Shown piece by piece: positions 11,487 through 44,469 of a stretch of 64,000 nt of DNA (positions are counted from its first letter, which is position 1; each line of letters begins with the position of its first letter). Origin of the DNA: Micropterix aruncella (taxonomy: Eukaryota > Arthropoda > Insecta > Lepidoptera > Micropterigidae). A program made the position numbers and the translations under genes. The notes below the pieces were generated by a model, which did not search any database, had not been told where the DNA came from, and saw nothing but the letters and a program-made list of their open reading frames with translations. Where the stretch lies: the NCBI GenBank assembly GCA_944548615.1, contig OX155979.1, positions 14,661,597 through 14,725,596 of the forward strand, written 5' to 3'.

Positions 11487-12025
11487 AAGTGTATTCAGTA
11501 TTCAGTATTCAATTTATTTATTCAGAATATACAATAAAAGCATGAATTAGGAATTAAAGCTAATTATCGCATATTAGAATTCGTCAGTTTATATGTAGAT
11601 ATAAAACTATTAAAGCATAAATATTAATTCGACAATATCATTGACTAAAGTCGGCTTTACACGACAGACATATAAAAATTTAAAAAAAATAATAGAGCTG
11701 AATCCATGTACATGAGTATACATATAAAATAGATAATTATTATAAGAATATTAATAGTCATCAAGCACTTTATACAAAAAATAATCACACAATAGGAAGT
11801 ATCAAAACAAAATTGGAAAAAAACAACGTATGTATATGATCAGGTATGTTACATTACACATTGTAATCTACATATTAAATATTAAATTCATAATATTATA
11901 ATTAAATAATAAAAACTAAAATGAGGTACCTGAAAGTTACATATTAATGTTATTCCCATTTCAAAGAATTGGCATGCTCAAAAAAATCACCCAGCTTATA
12001 GAAAGCATGTTTTCTTGAAGTAACT
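11487..12025 (-). repeat. LINE C 3' end, copy 1
   Basis: Minus-strand 3' end with a tail of repeated gaatact at 11490-11510, followed by the same 3' untranslated region as 14692 and 28294-28756. It is truncated near 12020, so almost no coding sequence remains. Confidence 0.65.
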
Positions 12026-12029
12026 CAGC

Positions 12030-13095
12030 CTGCACGTGTATTTTTATGAACGATGTTGTTTACTGCTCTGTATCTCGAATACTGGCTAACGGTAATTACA
12101 GCTGCTACGACATAACAGGTAGAAAAACCTCGACCCGCCTAGCCCCTTCCCCACTTCTCTGTGAAATACCTTTTGATGGGCTAAAATTATCACTAGGTAA
12201 CTCAGGTAGGTATATAAGTTATCTTAAAATAGCAAAAAATAGGCATCTATGCACATAATTTAAAGAATATTCTACAACTTTCTCAAAATATTGTAGATGT
12301 CTTATTAAATATTAACTTATTTGGTTGTTAATTATAGTAGTAGATTTCAATTTGTATTTTTTTGTTTATCAATGTAACATAAAATCTTACATTTTTCAAG
12401 TAATTAAAGTGTAAATTTTACTAAATAGCTCAAAATTGTACATAGTGATTAAAAAAAAAATCGGATTCGAGTTTTTTTCTTCTCTTTGCATTTTCTGAGA
12501 ACATTTACCTTAGTAATGTATATATTTTTTTACATTATCAGAAAGAAGAGATTTCAACGAACAAAAAACCGACTTTTTTTAAAAAGCTGATATTTTGACG
12601 CGAGAATTTTCGATTGAAAATTAGGGTGTTTTTTCGATATTAAGTCAAAATAAGGTGAAAAAATTAATATTTCAAATCAAAAAAATTACAGTGTCTTTAG
12701 GACATAAAAAAGGTAAGTTTTCACCAAATTTTGTGAAAAACAAAATTGTTTTGCAAAAGATAAAAATAAAAAACCAAAAACTTGATTATTTGAATTTTTC
12801 ACATAAATTTTGAGGTTATGTGAAAAAAGTGTAATTACGAAAGTTGTAGGTCTCTTTATTACCTACAACTTTGTCATGTATTTTTTTTTCATAGGACTTT
12901 TAGTTTTGCCGGAAATTGAGATACACCGTTTTTTACCCTTAAAAACTCACCCCCTTCCACTTCCCGACCTCAGATCGCCCGTAAATTATTTTTCCTTTCA
13001 TTTTTGTTATATTCTCGTCCTTTTTTGACGGGTTTCATCCTACTATTATTATTTTTTTTTCACTTTTTACCATTTTTAAAATTATTGACCCTGTT
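12030..13095. other. No gene recognised; A/T-rich
   Basis: Highly A/T-rich with long A and T runs. No splice-bounded exon or transposase motif was seen. Confidence 0.25.
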
Positions 13096-13625
13096 CTATT
13101 TGCAAAGTAAGTCGGAGAAAAAACGGTCGAATGAAAACGTCTCTCACAAACGCTGCTTTAACGATAACAGATATATGATTGAGTTCTAGCGATGAGTTGT
13201 AGAGCTTGGTGATGCCTACAAAGAGTCAGCGACAGCATATGTCTAAATTTTAGATTGTCACAAAAAGTACTTTTTTATATTAAAAAAATAATTTAAACGT
13301 TAGGCTCATATTATCAACAATTATGAATTCATATCAAAATAAGTAAATTTATCGTCTCAAGTGTTTAAAACAAAAGACTTTTCCCTTTTAGATCATATAA
13401 TTTCCCTTTTACTGCATAAATGGTTAAAGAGATAAGACACTCACAAATAACGGTAATATAGTCAAATTGGCATGCAAATACATACATATATATGCAGTAA
13501 ATATATAACCCTTCTTTTTGCAGTCAGGAAATAAATCATAGCACTCAGTACTAACCGAACCACACTCATAATTTCATCACAAGTAAAAAGTTCTACCGCC
13601 CAACGAAGTGGGCACGGGTCAGCTA
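13096..13625 (-). repeat. Dispersed repeat S, copy 2
   Basis: Reverse-complement copy of repeat S, ending at 13625 with the complement of agctgacccgtgcccac. It lacks the distal part that copy 3 has. Confidence 0.6.
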
Positions 13626-13689
13626 GTATTCCATAAAAAAAGAAGAATTATGAGAACGAACTGGAAGCTGGATTTTTCGCTTAGATAGG

Positions 13690-13920
13690 AGGGAGCGGTA
13701 GGATTGTTGAGAATGTTATGAAGAAGGGAAAGAATATGCAGGTTACTACGTTCACGTATTCAAAGCCATTGTCGTCTGCTTCTATACTCAGAGATGTGAT
13801 CATTTTTTTTCGCTTTGTAGATATATCTAATGCACACATTTTGCAACCGCTCCAATTTGTCGAGAATGGCTTCAGTAACGTCAAGATAGCAAACATCAGC
13901 ATAGTCTAGTATAGGCAATA
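13690..13920 (-). pseudogene. LINE C-terminal fragment next to gene 2 terminal exon
   Basis: Minus frame reads LPILDYADVCYLDVTEAI then LDKLERLQNVCIRYIYKAKK, closely similar to the C-terminal third of the 960-residue LINE protein at 37762. It begins about 80 bp past the gene 2 stop codon and appears to have cut off the gene's original 3' untranslated region. The frame carries stop codons. Confidence 0.65.
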
Positions 13921-13999
13921 TCGATGATAGTGATAGATGATAGATGATCGGTGATATCGATGATGGAATGACGCAAGGCTTCTGTCTTTATCCTCTCGA

Positions 14000-35705
<21,706 letters not shown>

Positions 35706-35733
<28 letters not shown>

Positions 35734-35763
35734 CTTTTTGAAGTTGTTTAGGATGTCAGCAGC
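35706..35763 (-). CDS. LITAF-like: LITAF-like gene 2, first coding exon
   Basis: Acceptor tctatttcag before 35763, donor gtaagc after 35706 (minus). It reads AADILNNFKKMETKKDIIE with one extra base. Joining to exon 2 gives ...IIEPNPTAPP in frame. The Met at 35733-35731 has a good context and is my chosen start. An upstream exon must exist because of the acceptor, but I did not locate it. Confidence 0.7.
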
Positions 35764-36116
35764 CTGAAATAGACATAATCATAATCATTTATTTATCCTC
35801 ATATTTAACTTCACTCGCATCATACCCGCGGTAGCTCCTTTTATGCGTACCCCGAATACGACTGGCAAAAGTACAGAAAAGCTACTTGTACCTTAGCATC
35901 AATTTCTATAATCTACTCCCTACAAAATTTAAACAGCTGGAGGACAAAAAATAAAAAAAAACATCAAGGTGATGCTGATAAGCCACCCTTTCTATAATCT
36001 GGCCGAATTTGAGGGCCATGATTTTTCAAATATTGTGCCTATTTAAATTACTTAAAAAAGTAGAGCCTTATTGTGTGATTATTTTATACGGTCTTATATT
36101 ATATATATGGTCTTAT
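35764..36116. other. No gene recognised
   Basis: Presumed intron or 5' region of gene 2. The pieces near 35575-35620 and 35985-36020 (cctttctataatctggccg and its reverse) form a loose inverted pair. No exon was identified. Confidence 0.3.
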
Positions 36117-37000
36117 GGGGAGCTAATGGGCACATGATGAGGTGGCCACGATGACCCATGTGTTCAGGGTCGGTCACACTCACGGGTCAACACCCATCCG
36201 ATGGCCTCCACGCATGGGGTGCGAACCTGGGTAGGACACTGGGTCAACCAGTCTCCCCTGGGAATCAAACCTCTGGCGCTCCTGGACGGTCTGCGCACCG
36301 ACCGGCGCAAGCCAATCGACTGTGCTCTCCGACTAATAATCGGGGGAGTCTGGGAACTGTATTGTTTCCTATAGAGCGGGGGTAGTTGTCCACCTTACGG
36401 CGACTGCTCTTGAAATGACCATTGGCCATCCGATCCCGGTTCAGAGTCGGGCAAAAGATTCAGAGTCCGCGAAAAGATTCGGTGCACTCCGTTTCACCGC
36501 TTCGTAAGGGAGAGGACCGCGCAAGCGACCTCGAACTCGGAACCAATCGAGAGACCGGAGAAATCTGGTCACAATTGGAAGTGAGGGCGCGAGTATCTCG
36601 AGCCCGCCGGGTTTATTCCTGGCTCACTCGCGGTAAGGCGTTGGACTCTCACGGGTTGTGACATAACTGGACGTAGGATTGTACTGTCCAAAGTCTTCTA
36701 CGTTCACTGCAGGGCGACAGAACGACTAATCGTTAAAACGTCCGTTGTAGTCGACACCGTTACACCGTTAGACCGGAGAAATCTGGTCACAATTGGAAGC
36801 AAGGGCGCGAGTGTCGCCCGCCAGGTAACATTACTGGCTATCTCGCGGTAAGGCGTTGGTCTCTTACGGGTTGTGGCGTAGCTAGATGGTGGACTGTTTT
36901 GTCCCAAGTCTTCTACGCTCACTCCAGGGAGATAGAACGACTAATCGTTCAAACTTCATGTGGTGACGGGCTCGCCCGCTGTAGTCGACAACCCAAGTTT
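36117..37000 (+). mobile_element. GC-rich units, about 1.4 in tandem, flanked by a 7-bp repeat
   Basis: A full forward unit (36117-36757, small deletion near the end) is followed by a partial unit (about 36760-36995) in the same orientation. The repeat gtcttat at 36110-36116 and 37001-37007 brackets the whole block, suggesting it inserted as one multimer. Confidence 0.6.
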
Positions 37001-37024
37001 GTCTTATATCTGTACTTTTAGTTT

Positions 37025-37318
37025 AAAATGCATAACGTAGCTTTAATTTCATTATTTAACATTTTACTGACAATTTGAATATTACGATGAATAATTTTAC
37101 TACGTATCTTTTCGAATTACTAACTACTTCAAATATTGGGCTTCTATTTTGATTATTTATATTTATAATTTGATAATCTAGTAGTTAATTCTTGACTACC
37201 TATGTATGTTCAGTAAAGAGTAGTAACGAGACTTACTACCTAGCACAATTATTTTGACACGTCCAAGAGCGGCCTTTAGCCGTCAATTGGACACGACGAA
37301 AATGTAATGTAATGTAAT
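37025..37318 (+). mobile_element. Short retroposon-like element U, copy 2
   Basis: About 294 bp, nearly identical to 15276-15570, from aaaatgcataacgtagc to the (atgta)n tail. No coding frame. Confidence 0.6.
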
Positions 37319-37761
37319 TGAAAAGATTTTTTTCAGTACTGAAATATTGAAATGAAATGAAATGAAATGAAAAATACCTTTATTGTACTAACAAAAAAAA
37401 AAATTACATGGGTAAAGAAAACTTAAATTCTATTTTGACTTAGTACAAACGGCGGGCTTATCGTTTCACGATTTCTTACAGCCAACCTTGTAATATTAAA
37501 TAAAAGTATCAATACAGCTCACATACATAAACATATACACATAAATATACATATACATATATCCAAATATACATACATACATAAATAATATAATTTATAA
37601 TATAGTATATGTATATTATAATAATAAATACATAGAAACTACAGATAAATAATAATAAAAATAACTGCTTATATAAAATGATAGATATTACAAAGTTCTT
37701 ATGCTTCTATTCAGTCAACAACCCAACGAAAGGGGGGAGGGGATAGGGGGAGGGTTGGTTC

Positions 37762-40644
37762 TTAGTTGATATTTTGAGGGAGAAAATGTTTTTTCAGTAA
37801 CGCCTTGAAACAGGGCAAGGATGTTGCATGACGAATAGCATGCGGAAGCTGGTTCCAAAGTCGAGCTGAATGGACGCTAAATGAGTTAGTGAAAAAAGAA
37901 GACTGATGTAGTGGAATTGCTATGGTGTTGTCCTGACTTGACCTGAGTGGAACACCATGACTTCCTAACGGGAGAAAGAGGTCTTTAAGGTAAGGAGGTG
38001 CTATGGGACTATTTAGGACTTTATAAAGGAGTGAGAGGGCATGCAGATTTCTGCGCTCACGAATTCGAAGCCAGTGAAGTCCATCGCGATATTCGCTTAC
38101 GTGATCAAATTTACGCAAGTCGAATATATATCGTATGCAGATATTTTGTAGCCGTTCGAATTTATCCAGTATCTTCTCTTTAATATCTATAGTACCGACA
38201 TCAGCATAGTCTAGAATTGGAAGTAGCAGTGTTCTTACTATAGTTTGCTTAGTTGATGCTGGAAGGAATCTCTGTAACCTTCGGAGGCTATGAAGGCCAT
38301 TGAAAATACGACGACTAATTTGGTTGGCGTGTGCCTGCCACGAAAGAAATTCGTCTATGACTATTCCAAGATTCTTGACAGTTTTGGTATACTCAATAAT
38401 ATTACCGTTTATTTTGAGGGGTGACATTGACGTTTTGTTAGTATTAGACATGAGTTTCTGGCCACCAATCACAATCGCTTGTGATTTGGCTGGATTTATG
38501 ATTATGCCATGTTTTACGGCCCAACTTGATATGTGTTCTAAATTAGAGTTCATAGTCGACACGGCAGAAGGCAGGTCATCAGGTCTGGCATGGAGGTAAA
38601 TTTGAAGGTCATCAGCATATAAATGATAGGATGTAGTTAAGCCCTTGGCAATCGGGTTAATGAAGATAGAGAAGAGCAGTGGGGATAGGACACACCCTTG
38701 CGGGACACCAGCTGTGAGCTCGAGCAAGTCTGATTGGCCCTCAGACGATTTAACACACTGGTAGCGTCCGCGCAAGTAGGAGTCAAACCAACTCACCACT
38801 CCTCTAGAGATATTGAGCGATCGGAGTCGCTCAAGGAGAAGTTCAAAGTCGACAGAATTAAATGCGCTACTGAAATCAAGCAGCGTGAGAATAGTTAGTT
38901 TTCTATCATTCATAGCGCGTCTAATGTCGTCGGTAACTTTGACTAGTACAGTAGTGGTACTGTGACCAGGGCGGAAACCAGACTGAAGGGGATCTAACAA
39001 TTTGTTGTTATCTAAGAAATTATTAAACTGGGTGTAAACAACCCGCTCTAAAACTTTGGAGAATATTGGCAATATTGAAATAGGCCTGAAATCTTTAGCA
39101 GAATCTGGCGATTGGACTTTAGGGAGGGGTATGATAATAGCCTGTTTCCATAAATTTGGAACTACTGAATTAAAAATAGAAAAATTTATAATATGTGTGA
39201 GTGTAGGTAAAAATATTTCAAGTATTGGTAGGATTAGGTCTTTGTTTATGTTGTCACATCCATACGCTCTAGACTTAATTCCTCTTACTATTCTTCTTAT
39301 TTCCGCTTGTCGAACTGGAGAAAACGTAAATTTGCTTACATTATGCGGAACCTCCTCACGGATAGACTTTATGGAAGCAGCCTTTATATCATCCTCAAGA
39401 ATACATGGTGGTTTTGCAAAGTGGGCGTTGACAACATTTAGGTCAAATTTGGAGTTCATGGGGTTTGACGTGGTTTTACCCACTCCGAGGGAATGAAGAA
39501 ATTTCCAGGTGTTCTTTGGGCTCGAATTTGCAAGATTACGACAAATGTAGGATCTTTTGGCATTACGACACAATTGGTTACATTGATTCCTCAACAACTT
39601 AAACGAATTCCACAGTTCATCGGAGGGAGCACTTTTGAATTTGGATTTAAGTTTATCCCGTTTTGCCATCAATCCCTTGATTTCATCCGTAATCCAGGGA
39701 GAAGCTGGGTGTTTAATACGAATCTTTTTAATCGGCGCGTGCTTGTCATAGAGCTGTATAATGAGTTTATTTAGAAATTCGACCTTCTCGTCTACAGACC
39801 CCAAATGAACAACGTTATGCCACTCCATGTTATATGCATCATGAGACAACTGCGTGTAGTCAATGGACCTCAGATCCCGCCGATACAAAAACCTAGGTGG
39901 TGGCTTGGGACTTCGGATTTTATAGGAGAGATATAGTAAGTCATGGTGCGAGAATCCAGAAGCGGTGTACTGCCCATGGGTGTTGATCCTATACGGAGAA
40001 GATGTAATAATTAGATCAATGAGACTACGGGACGCTTTATCATAGTGGGTAGCTTCAAGTGGGAGTAGATTGAGATCGTGCGAGGAGATAATTTGAGATA
40101 GCTTAGACGAACGATAATCCTGTTTTAGAAGGCAGGTATTGAGGTCGCCCATAAGTACTGAATGTTCATAATTAGGTACGAGACCTTCAAGAAGTGACTC
40201 TAATTCTTGAAAGTAATTAATTTGGGGAGGGCAGTATACGACACCGAGAAGAATTGAAGTGAATTGAAGATTCACCTCTATGAAGAGATACTCTGGACGA
40301 CCGCGGACATTCGATGGAGATTGGCACAGTATTTTATAACGAAGATCAGATCTTAGATAAATACCTACGCCACCGCATCTCCAGCCGACTCTGTCGTTGC
40401 GTATTAGAATAAAACCCGGCAGGGGAAATTGGTGCGAAGGCAGCGATGGTTTCAGCATTGTTTCACTGATAAGAAGTGCGTGAATATTAAGTCCAGAGAA
40501 TGTAGCTAGCAGGTCAGGATAATGTTGGGGAACGCTCTGAGCGTTAATATGGCATATATTGAATGCATTTTTAAATGTGGGAAAAGTGGTTAAAAGTACA
40601 TTATGGAGAGACGGACTATTAACTAGTTCGTCGGAGCTCAACAT
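37762..40644 (-). CDS. LINE ORF2: endonuclease plus reverse transcriptase, intact
   Basis: 960 residues without interruption. The N-terminal apurinic-type endonuclease has HINAQSV (33-39), SETML (60-64, catalytic Glu), MGDLNT (165-170), SLIDLII (208-213) and FSHHD (231-235) in place of the commoner SDH. The reverse transcriptase has DFRPISILPIFSK (518-530), LLDFSSAFNSVD (588-599, catalytic Asp 590), AGVPQGCVLSPLLF (645-658) and YADD (676-679). The C terminus has ERLQNICIRYIFDLRKFDHV and ARLWNQLPHAIR, the block seen in many truncated copies here. It nicks target DNA and copies its own RNA (family knowledge). All catalytic residues except the unusual SHH look present, so it could be recent. The clade is Jockey/CR1-like; Kiri or Daphne are possible. 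ATG at 40644. Confidence 0.85.
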   Translation of the reverse strand: MLSSDELVNSPSLHNVLLTTFPTFKNAFNICHINAQSVPQHYPDLLATFSGLNIHALLISETMLKPSLPSHQFPLPGFILIRNDRVGWRCGGVGIYLRSDLRYKILCQSPSNVRGRPEYLFIEVNLQFTSILLGVVYCPPQINYFQELESLLEGLVPNYEHSVLMGDLNTCLLKQDYRSSKLSQIISSHDLNLLPLEATHYDKASRSLIDLIITSSPYRINTHGQYTASGFSHHDLLYLSYKIRSPKPPPRFLYRRDLRSIDYTQLSHDAYNMEWHNVVHLGSVDEKVEFLNKLIIQLYDKHAPIKKIRIKHPASPWITDEIKGLMAKRDKLKSKFKSAPSDELWNSFKLLRNQCNQLCRNAKRSYICRNLANSSPKNTWKFLHSLGVGKTTSNPMNSKFDLNVVNAHFAKPPCILEDDIKAASIKSIREEVPHNVSKFTFSPVRQAEIRRIVRGIKSRAYGCDNINKDLILPILEIFLPTLTHIINFSIFNSVVPNLWKQAIIIPLPKVQSPDSAKDFRPISILPIFSKVLERVVYTQFNNFLDNNKLLDPLQSGFRPGHSTTTVLVKVTDDIRRAMNDRKLTILTLLDFSSAFNSVDFELLLERLRSLNISRGVVSWFDSYLRGRYQCVKSSEGQSDLLELTAGVPQGCVLSPLLFSIFINPIAKGLTTSYHLYADDLQIYLHARPDDLPSAVSTMNSNLEHISSWAVKHGIIINPAKSQAIVIGGQKLMSNTNKTSMSPLKINGNIIEYTKTVKNLGIVIDEFLSWQAHANQISRRIFNGLHSLRRLQRFLPASTKQTIVRTLLLPILDYADVGTIDIKEKILDKFERLQNICIRYIFDLRKFDHVSEYRDGLHWLRIRERRNLHALSLLYKVLNSPIAPPYLKDLFLPLGSHGVPLRSSQDNTIAIPLHQSSFFTNSFSVHSARLWNQLPHAIRHATSLPCFKALLKKHFLPQNIN

Positions 40645-40727
40645 ATCGTTTGCCTCTGAACCATGTTCCTCATTGTCTAGACTGGATTCGTTACTGAAAG
40701 GACAATTAAATTCATTAAGGGTTTTAT

Positions 40728-41651
40728 CTAGAGTGGGATGGGGTGATATTGATATATGTGCCTAAATAGTGCATAGAATGTGTGCAGGGATGAACTTAGG
40801 TTATTTTCAATATAACTTTTAAACCGAGAGGATATAGAATGTAAAAAATAAAAGATCATATTTTCGCTACCAGCAAAGACATTCAATCTGAGTATAATGT
40901 GTAACTCAAGCGTCCTCTTGTACCTTAAAAACACTGTTCTGGGGTCATTGTATCTAGGTAGAAATTTTAAAATAATCATAAAGACATGTTTATAAAAATT
41001 TTCGCCAGAGAGTAACAAAATAGAAACAATAGATAAAACATAAATTTTTAAATAGATTATAATAATATAATATGAAACAAGTATAATAACAATATATCTA
41101 ATAAAAATGTAATAGAATATAAAAGTAATAAATATTATCAGTGGTAACATAAGACTGTATATGAAATAATAGCAAAAATAATTGGTAGGTATCAGTATAA
41201 TATAACATTGTATAGAAAATAATATTAGGACTATTAGGGTAGGAGGGTATACGAATATAACGGGATAATTCATCAGTGATAAAATATTATATCTTAACCT
41301 AGGTGTAAGAGCTTCCTTTGTATTTAAACTATTTCTAAAATAGTAATACAGTAATTTATGCATCTTGAGATAAAAATAAAGAATAACACTAATTACAGAG
41401 AAATAAACAGGATCGATAAACTCAAAAATAGGAAAAACATAGCAATGCACACAAAAATTGAAAGGTGATAGATGATAGGTGATAGGGCAGGCATAAGAAT
41501 TATATGGTAAGCCGTTACAAATAGGTAATAGATGATTACCTAATTTGTGACAGAATATTCTCGTTTTTGATATGAAAAGTTCTGCCATTTTCTTGCTTTT
41601 TAAGAAAAATATTCGTTTTTTTATTGTAAAAGACATACTTCTAAAAGACAT
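40728..41651 (-). CDS. Hydrophobic 307-codon frame upstream of LINE ORF2
   Basis: Opens with MSFRSMSFTIKKRIFFLKSK and ends ...RHIYQYHPIPL, with its stop 84 bp before the ORF2 ATG. The centre is dominated by Ile, Leu, Phe and Tyr, for instance YPPTLIVLILFSIQCYIIL and YSLMLPLIIFITFIFYYIFI, which would be read as several membrane segments. A charged tail (RYKRTLELHI) follows. There is no zinc knuckle, RRM or coiled coil as expected for a LINE ORF1. In such AT-rich DNA a run this long without a stop is unlikely by chance, but the composition also fits non-coding sequence. I do not know its function. Confidence 0.35.
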   Translation of the reverse strand: MSFRSMSFTIKKRIFFLKSKKMAELFISKTRIFCHKLGNHLLPICNGLPYNSYACPITYHLSPFNFCVHCYVFPIFEFIDPVYFSVISVILYFYLKMHKLLYYYFRNSLNTKEALTPRLRYNILSLMNYPVIFVYPPTLIVLILFSIQCYIILIPTNYFCYYFIYSLMLPLIIFITFIFYYIFIRYIVIILVSYYIIIIYLKIYVLSIVSILLLSGENFYKHVFMIILKFLPRYNDPRTVFLRYKRTLELHIILRLNVFAGSENMIFYFLHSISSRFKSYIENNLSSSLHTFYALFRHIYQYHPIPL

Positions 41652-42311
41652 GACTCATCAACTCAACAGTCAGCGTTATAATTTTAGGCGTATCTGTATC
41701 TTATCATATTATCACATTTATCTTTATTCGGATAAAGGATATGTCAAAAGAGATAATTATAAACAGGATGTGTGTATTTGTTCATTACTTATATGAGTTT
41801 GGATCAATAGGGCAAAGTCTTTAAATCATCAAAAATTGCAAATACACTTGGATTTGTCATAATCCTAATTGTTTAAAACACAGTAATCAAAATATAAATG
41901 TAACCAATATTTCTTTTTTTTTATATCAGTAAAAATCACCAAATCTCCAAACCAAACTTAAAATAAATAAAAGATAGATGCTAAATAATGTCATAAGTAA
42001 AACGACAACAATTATAATGAATAATCAAAAATTATCAGCCTATGACTATATGTTTACCTCGTATGTTTTAACATATGTAAGAATAAAAGAGGTACCTTAG
42101 AGATATGATATTATTTTTCATAATAAATATGTGGGCGCGTGCTTTGCGGCGCTTAAATGACATTAACTTGATGGCACCAAATTTGGATATTATTACCGCC
42201 AACCCTGTAAAAGGTGGGGTTAGTGCGCGAGAAAGGCTCCGCGAAAAGATGGTGCCAACGAGCATGAAGATCCTTATTAGGTACGAAAAGATCCACCTTA
42301 GCTAGAACGCT

Positions 42312-43015
42312 AGGGTTAGGAGCTAATGGGCCCTTGCTGAGGGGCCATTTGTTCGGGGTCGGTCACACTTACGGGTAAACACCCATCCGGCGACCTCCAC
42401 GCATGAAGTGCGAGCCCGGGTAGGACTCTGGCCTTTAAGCTAGTTTCCCCTGGGAGTCAACCTTCTGGCGCTCCTGGACGGTCTGCGCACCTTGCGGCGT
42501 AAGCCAATCAGAATGGATCTTCCTGAACAGAATGGGTCTTCGTGGCCAACTCAGAAAGGGCCCATTAACTCCCTGCAACGAAAACAGTCCACTGTCTAGG
42601 TTACGCGGTCGCTTGCGCGGTCCTCTCCCTTACGTAGCGGTGATTCGGTGTCTTCCGAATCTATCGCGGACCACTGCACATCCTTTGCCCGACTGTTCAC
42701 TCGGTATCGAGTAGTCAATTGGTCGTTTCAAGAGCAGTTGAAACGGTTAACGCCTACCCTCGCTCTATAGAAACAAGGCCGTTTCCATACTCTCAAGGGC
42801 GAAATGCACAATCTTTGGGCGCATGGTGCGCAAACCGCCCAGGAGCGCCCGAAGGTTTATTTCTAGGGGAAACTGGCCGGCAGGCCAGAGTCCTATCAGG
42901 GCTCGTACTTCTGCGTGGAGTCTCGTACTCACGTTGACTCGTGAGATTGGGCGACCCTTACACACATGGTTCTTAGTGGCCTGACTGCAATAGGGCCCAT
43001 TAGCTCCCTACCTTA
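42312..43015. repeat. GC-rich units, rearranged
   Basis: A forward end (42312-42512, ggagctaatgggcccttgct) joins a reversed end fragment (42513-42577, gaatgggtcttcgtggcc) and a diverged reversed unit (about 42585-43010, ending ttagctccct). This looks like two or three copies inserted or recombined at one place. Confidence 0.55.
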
Positions 43016-43335
43016 AAACAGGCCTTAGCCTAGTGAGGTTTTGACTGTTGTAAATTTGAAAATGAATAAATTAAATTCAATTCAATTTGAATTTGAAAGC
43101 CCATTTCTCGCCATTAGCTTCGTATCCGTTACGATCGAGCTATCATTAGGTGCCGAGAAATCCGACCATTAATTGTTCCAAATTCATAACATCGACAAAC
43201 CAAATTCATAAGGGGGTCTCTAGACGATCAAGCATGCTTGTCAAGCATCGCGTCGCGGGCTAGGAGGGGATAGTGAACCGCAGGAATAATGCAAATATTT
43301 TTTCAAATGTTTACCAAAATGCCTAATTTTGTAGT

Positions 43336-43400
43336 TTATACCAGGGAGTCACGTTAATTAGACGTAATTGATTAATGAATGACATGACTCCCTGGTATAA
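43336..43400. repeat. Perfect 16-bp hairpin
   Basis: ttataccagggagtca at 43336-43351 pairs exactly with tgactccctggtataa at 43385-43400 across a 33-base AT-rich loop. Confidence 0.85.
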
Positions 43401-43577
43401 TTTTATGTTCCTCTATTCTATGACTATTTCATCTTCCTGTGGTGAAAACCAACGCATCTCAAAATGCATTTCTATATAGAGCGTGTCATAGATATAATAC
43501 AGACGTTTTAAGTGAGGACATATTACACTCATCAAAAGCCTCTTATAAGAACTCAATAAAAAAAATCTAGAGTCTAT

Positions 43578-44215
43578 CTAGATGATCACAAAACATTTAT
43601 ACATATTCTTCTTCTTCTTCTTCATCAGCGCGTATTCGCCCACCGTTGGGCATACGCCTCTCCAATCACTCTCCACCCGGATCGGTTGTCCGTTTCCCTC
43701 ATCCAGACTGGTCCAGCTATCTCCTTGATGGCATCTGACCATCGGGCCGGTGGTCTGCCCACACTTCTTCTGCCTAGCCGGGGTCTCCACTCCAAAACGC
43801 GCTTGCTCCACCGTTCGTCGTGTTGTCGGGCCACATGGCCGGCCCAAGCCCACTTCAGCTTGGCCACTCTTTGACCCACGTCGACCACCTTCGTGCGCTG
43901 TCTGATGAGCTCGTTTCGGACTCGATCGCGCAACGATATGCCGAGCTTGACTCGCTCCATGTTACGCTGCACCACCTTAAGCTCGTGGATCATCCCAGCA
44001 GTCAGTGTCCATGTCTCACAAGCATACGTCATAGCCGGTAACACGCACTGATTATACACCTTTGTCTTGAGCGATTGGGGAATTCTGGACACGAAGCTCA
44101 GCTTCCCGAAGGCTGCCCATCCCAATTGTTTCCTTCGCTTTATCTCTGCCATCATCGAGTCCCGGCCGAGCTTTATCACCTGTCCTAGGTATGTGTACAT
44201 ATTATATTTCATTTA
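43578..44215 (-). pseudogene. RTE-type retrotransposon C-terminal coding fragment
   Basis: The minus frame, 195 codons open, reads TYLGQVIKLGRDSMMAEIKR, QLGWAAFGKLSFVSRIPQSL, MTYACETWTLTAGMIHELKV, LGISLRDRVRNELIRQRTKV, LKWAWAGHVARQHDERWSKR and GRRSVGRPPARWSDAIKEIA. This is the conserved end of RTE-clade ORF2 downstream of the RT core. A (gaa)n tail at 43608-43622 marks the 3' end. The endonuclease and RT are missing, so it is a 5'-truncated copy, little decayed. Confidence 0.8.
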
Positions 44216-44469
44216 ATTTAGTTCAAGGACATAATTTCATTTCAAGTATATTCTTTCTATTACCTATATATCATACCTAAAATTCAATATAAAATATATT
44301 TATATACATACATAATATATTTTTATCTATTTAGTCTCTTCCTTTCACCTCACTTCCCATCCTGATTCCCCCCATTCTCATGCGGAAACAATATAAAATT
44401 ATATTGCGTTCATTTTGTATATTTTATATTCGGAATCACATTAATGGATTTTTGTCACTTTTAAATTAT

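Larger units (their letters stand above)
37346..42300 (-). mobile_element. Long non-LTR retrotransposon (LINE Q) with intact ORF2
   Basis: The 3' end carries a (tttca)n tail (37346-37370) and an untranslated region to 37761. ORF2 spans 37762-40644, and a 307-codon frame is at 40728-41651. Upstream sequence to about 42300 includes a GC-richer part (42120-42300) that may be the 5' untranslated region. The 5' boundary is not certain and I found no clear target duplication. The total, near 5 kb, is normal for a full-length element of this type. Confidence 0.65.
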
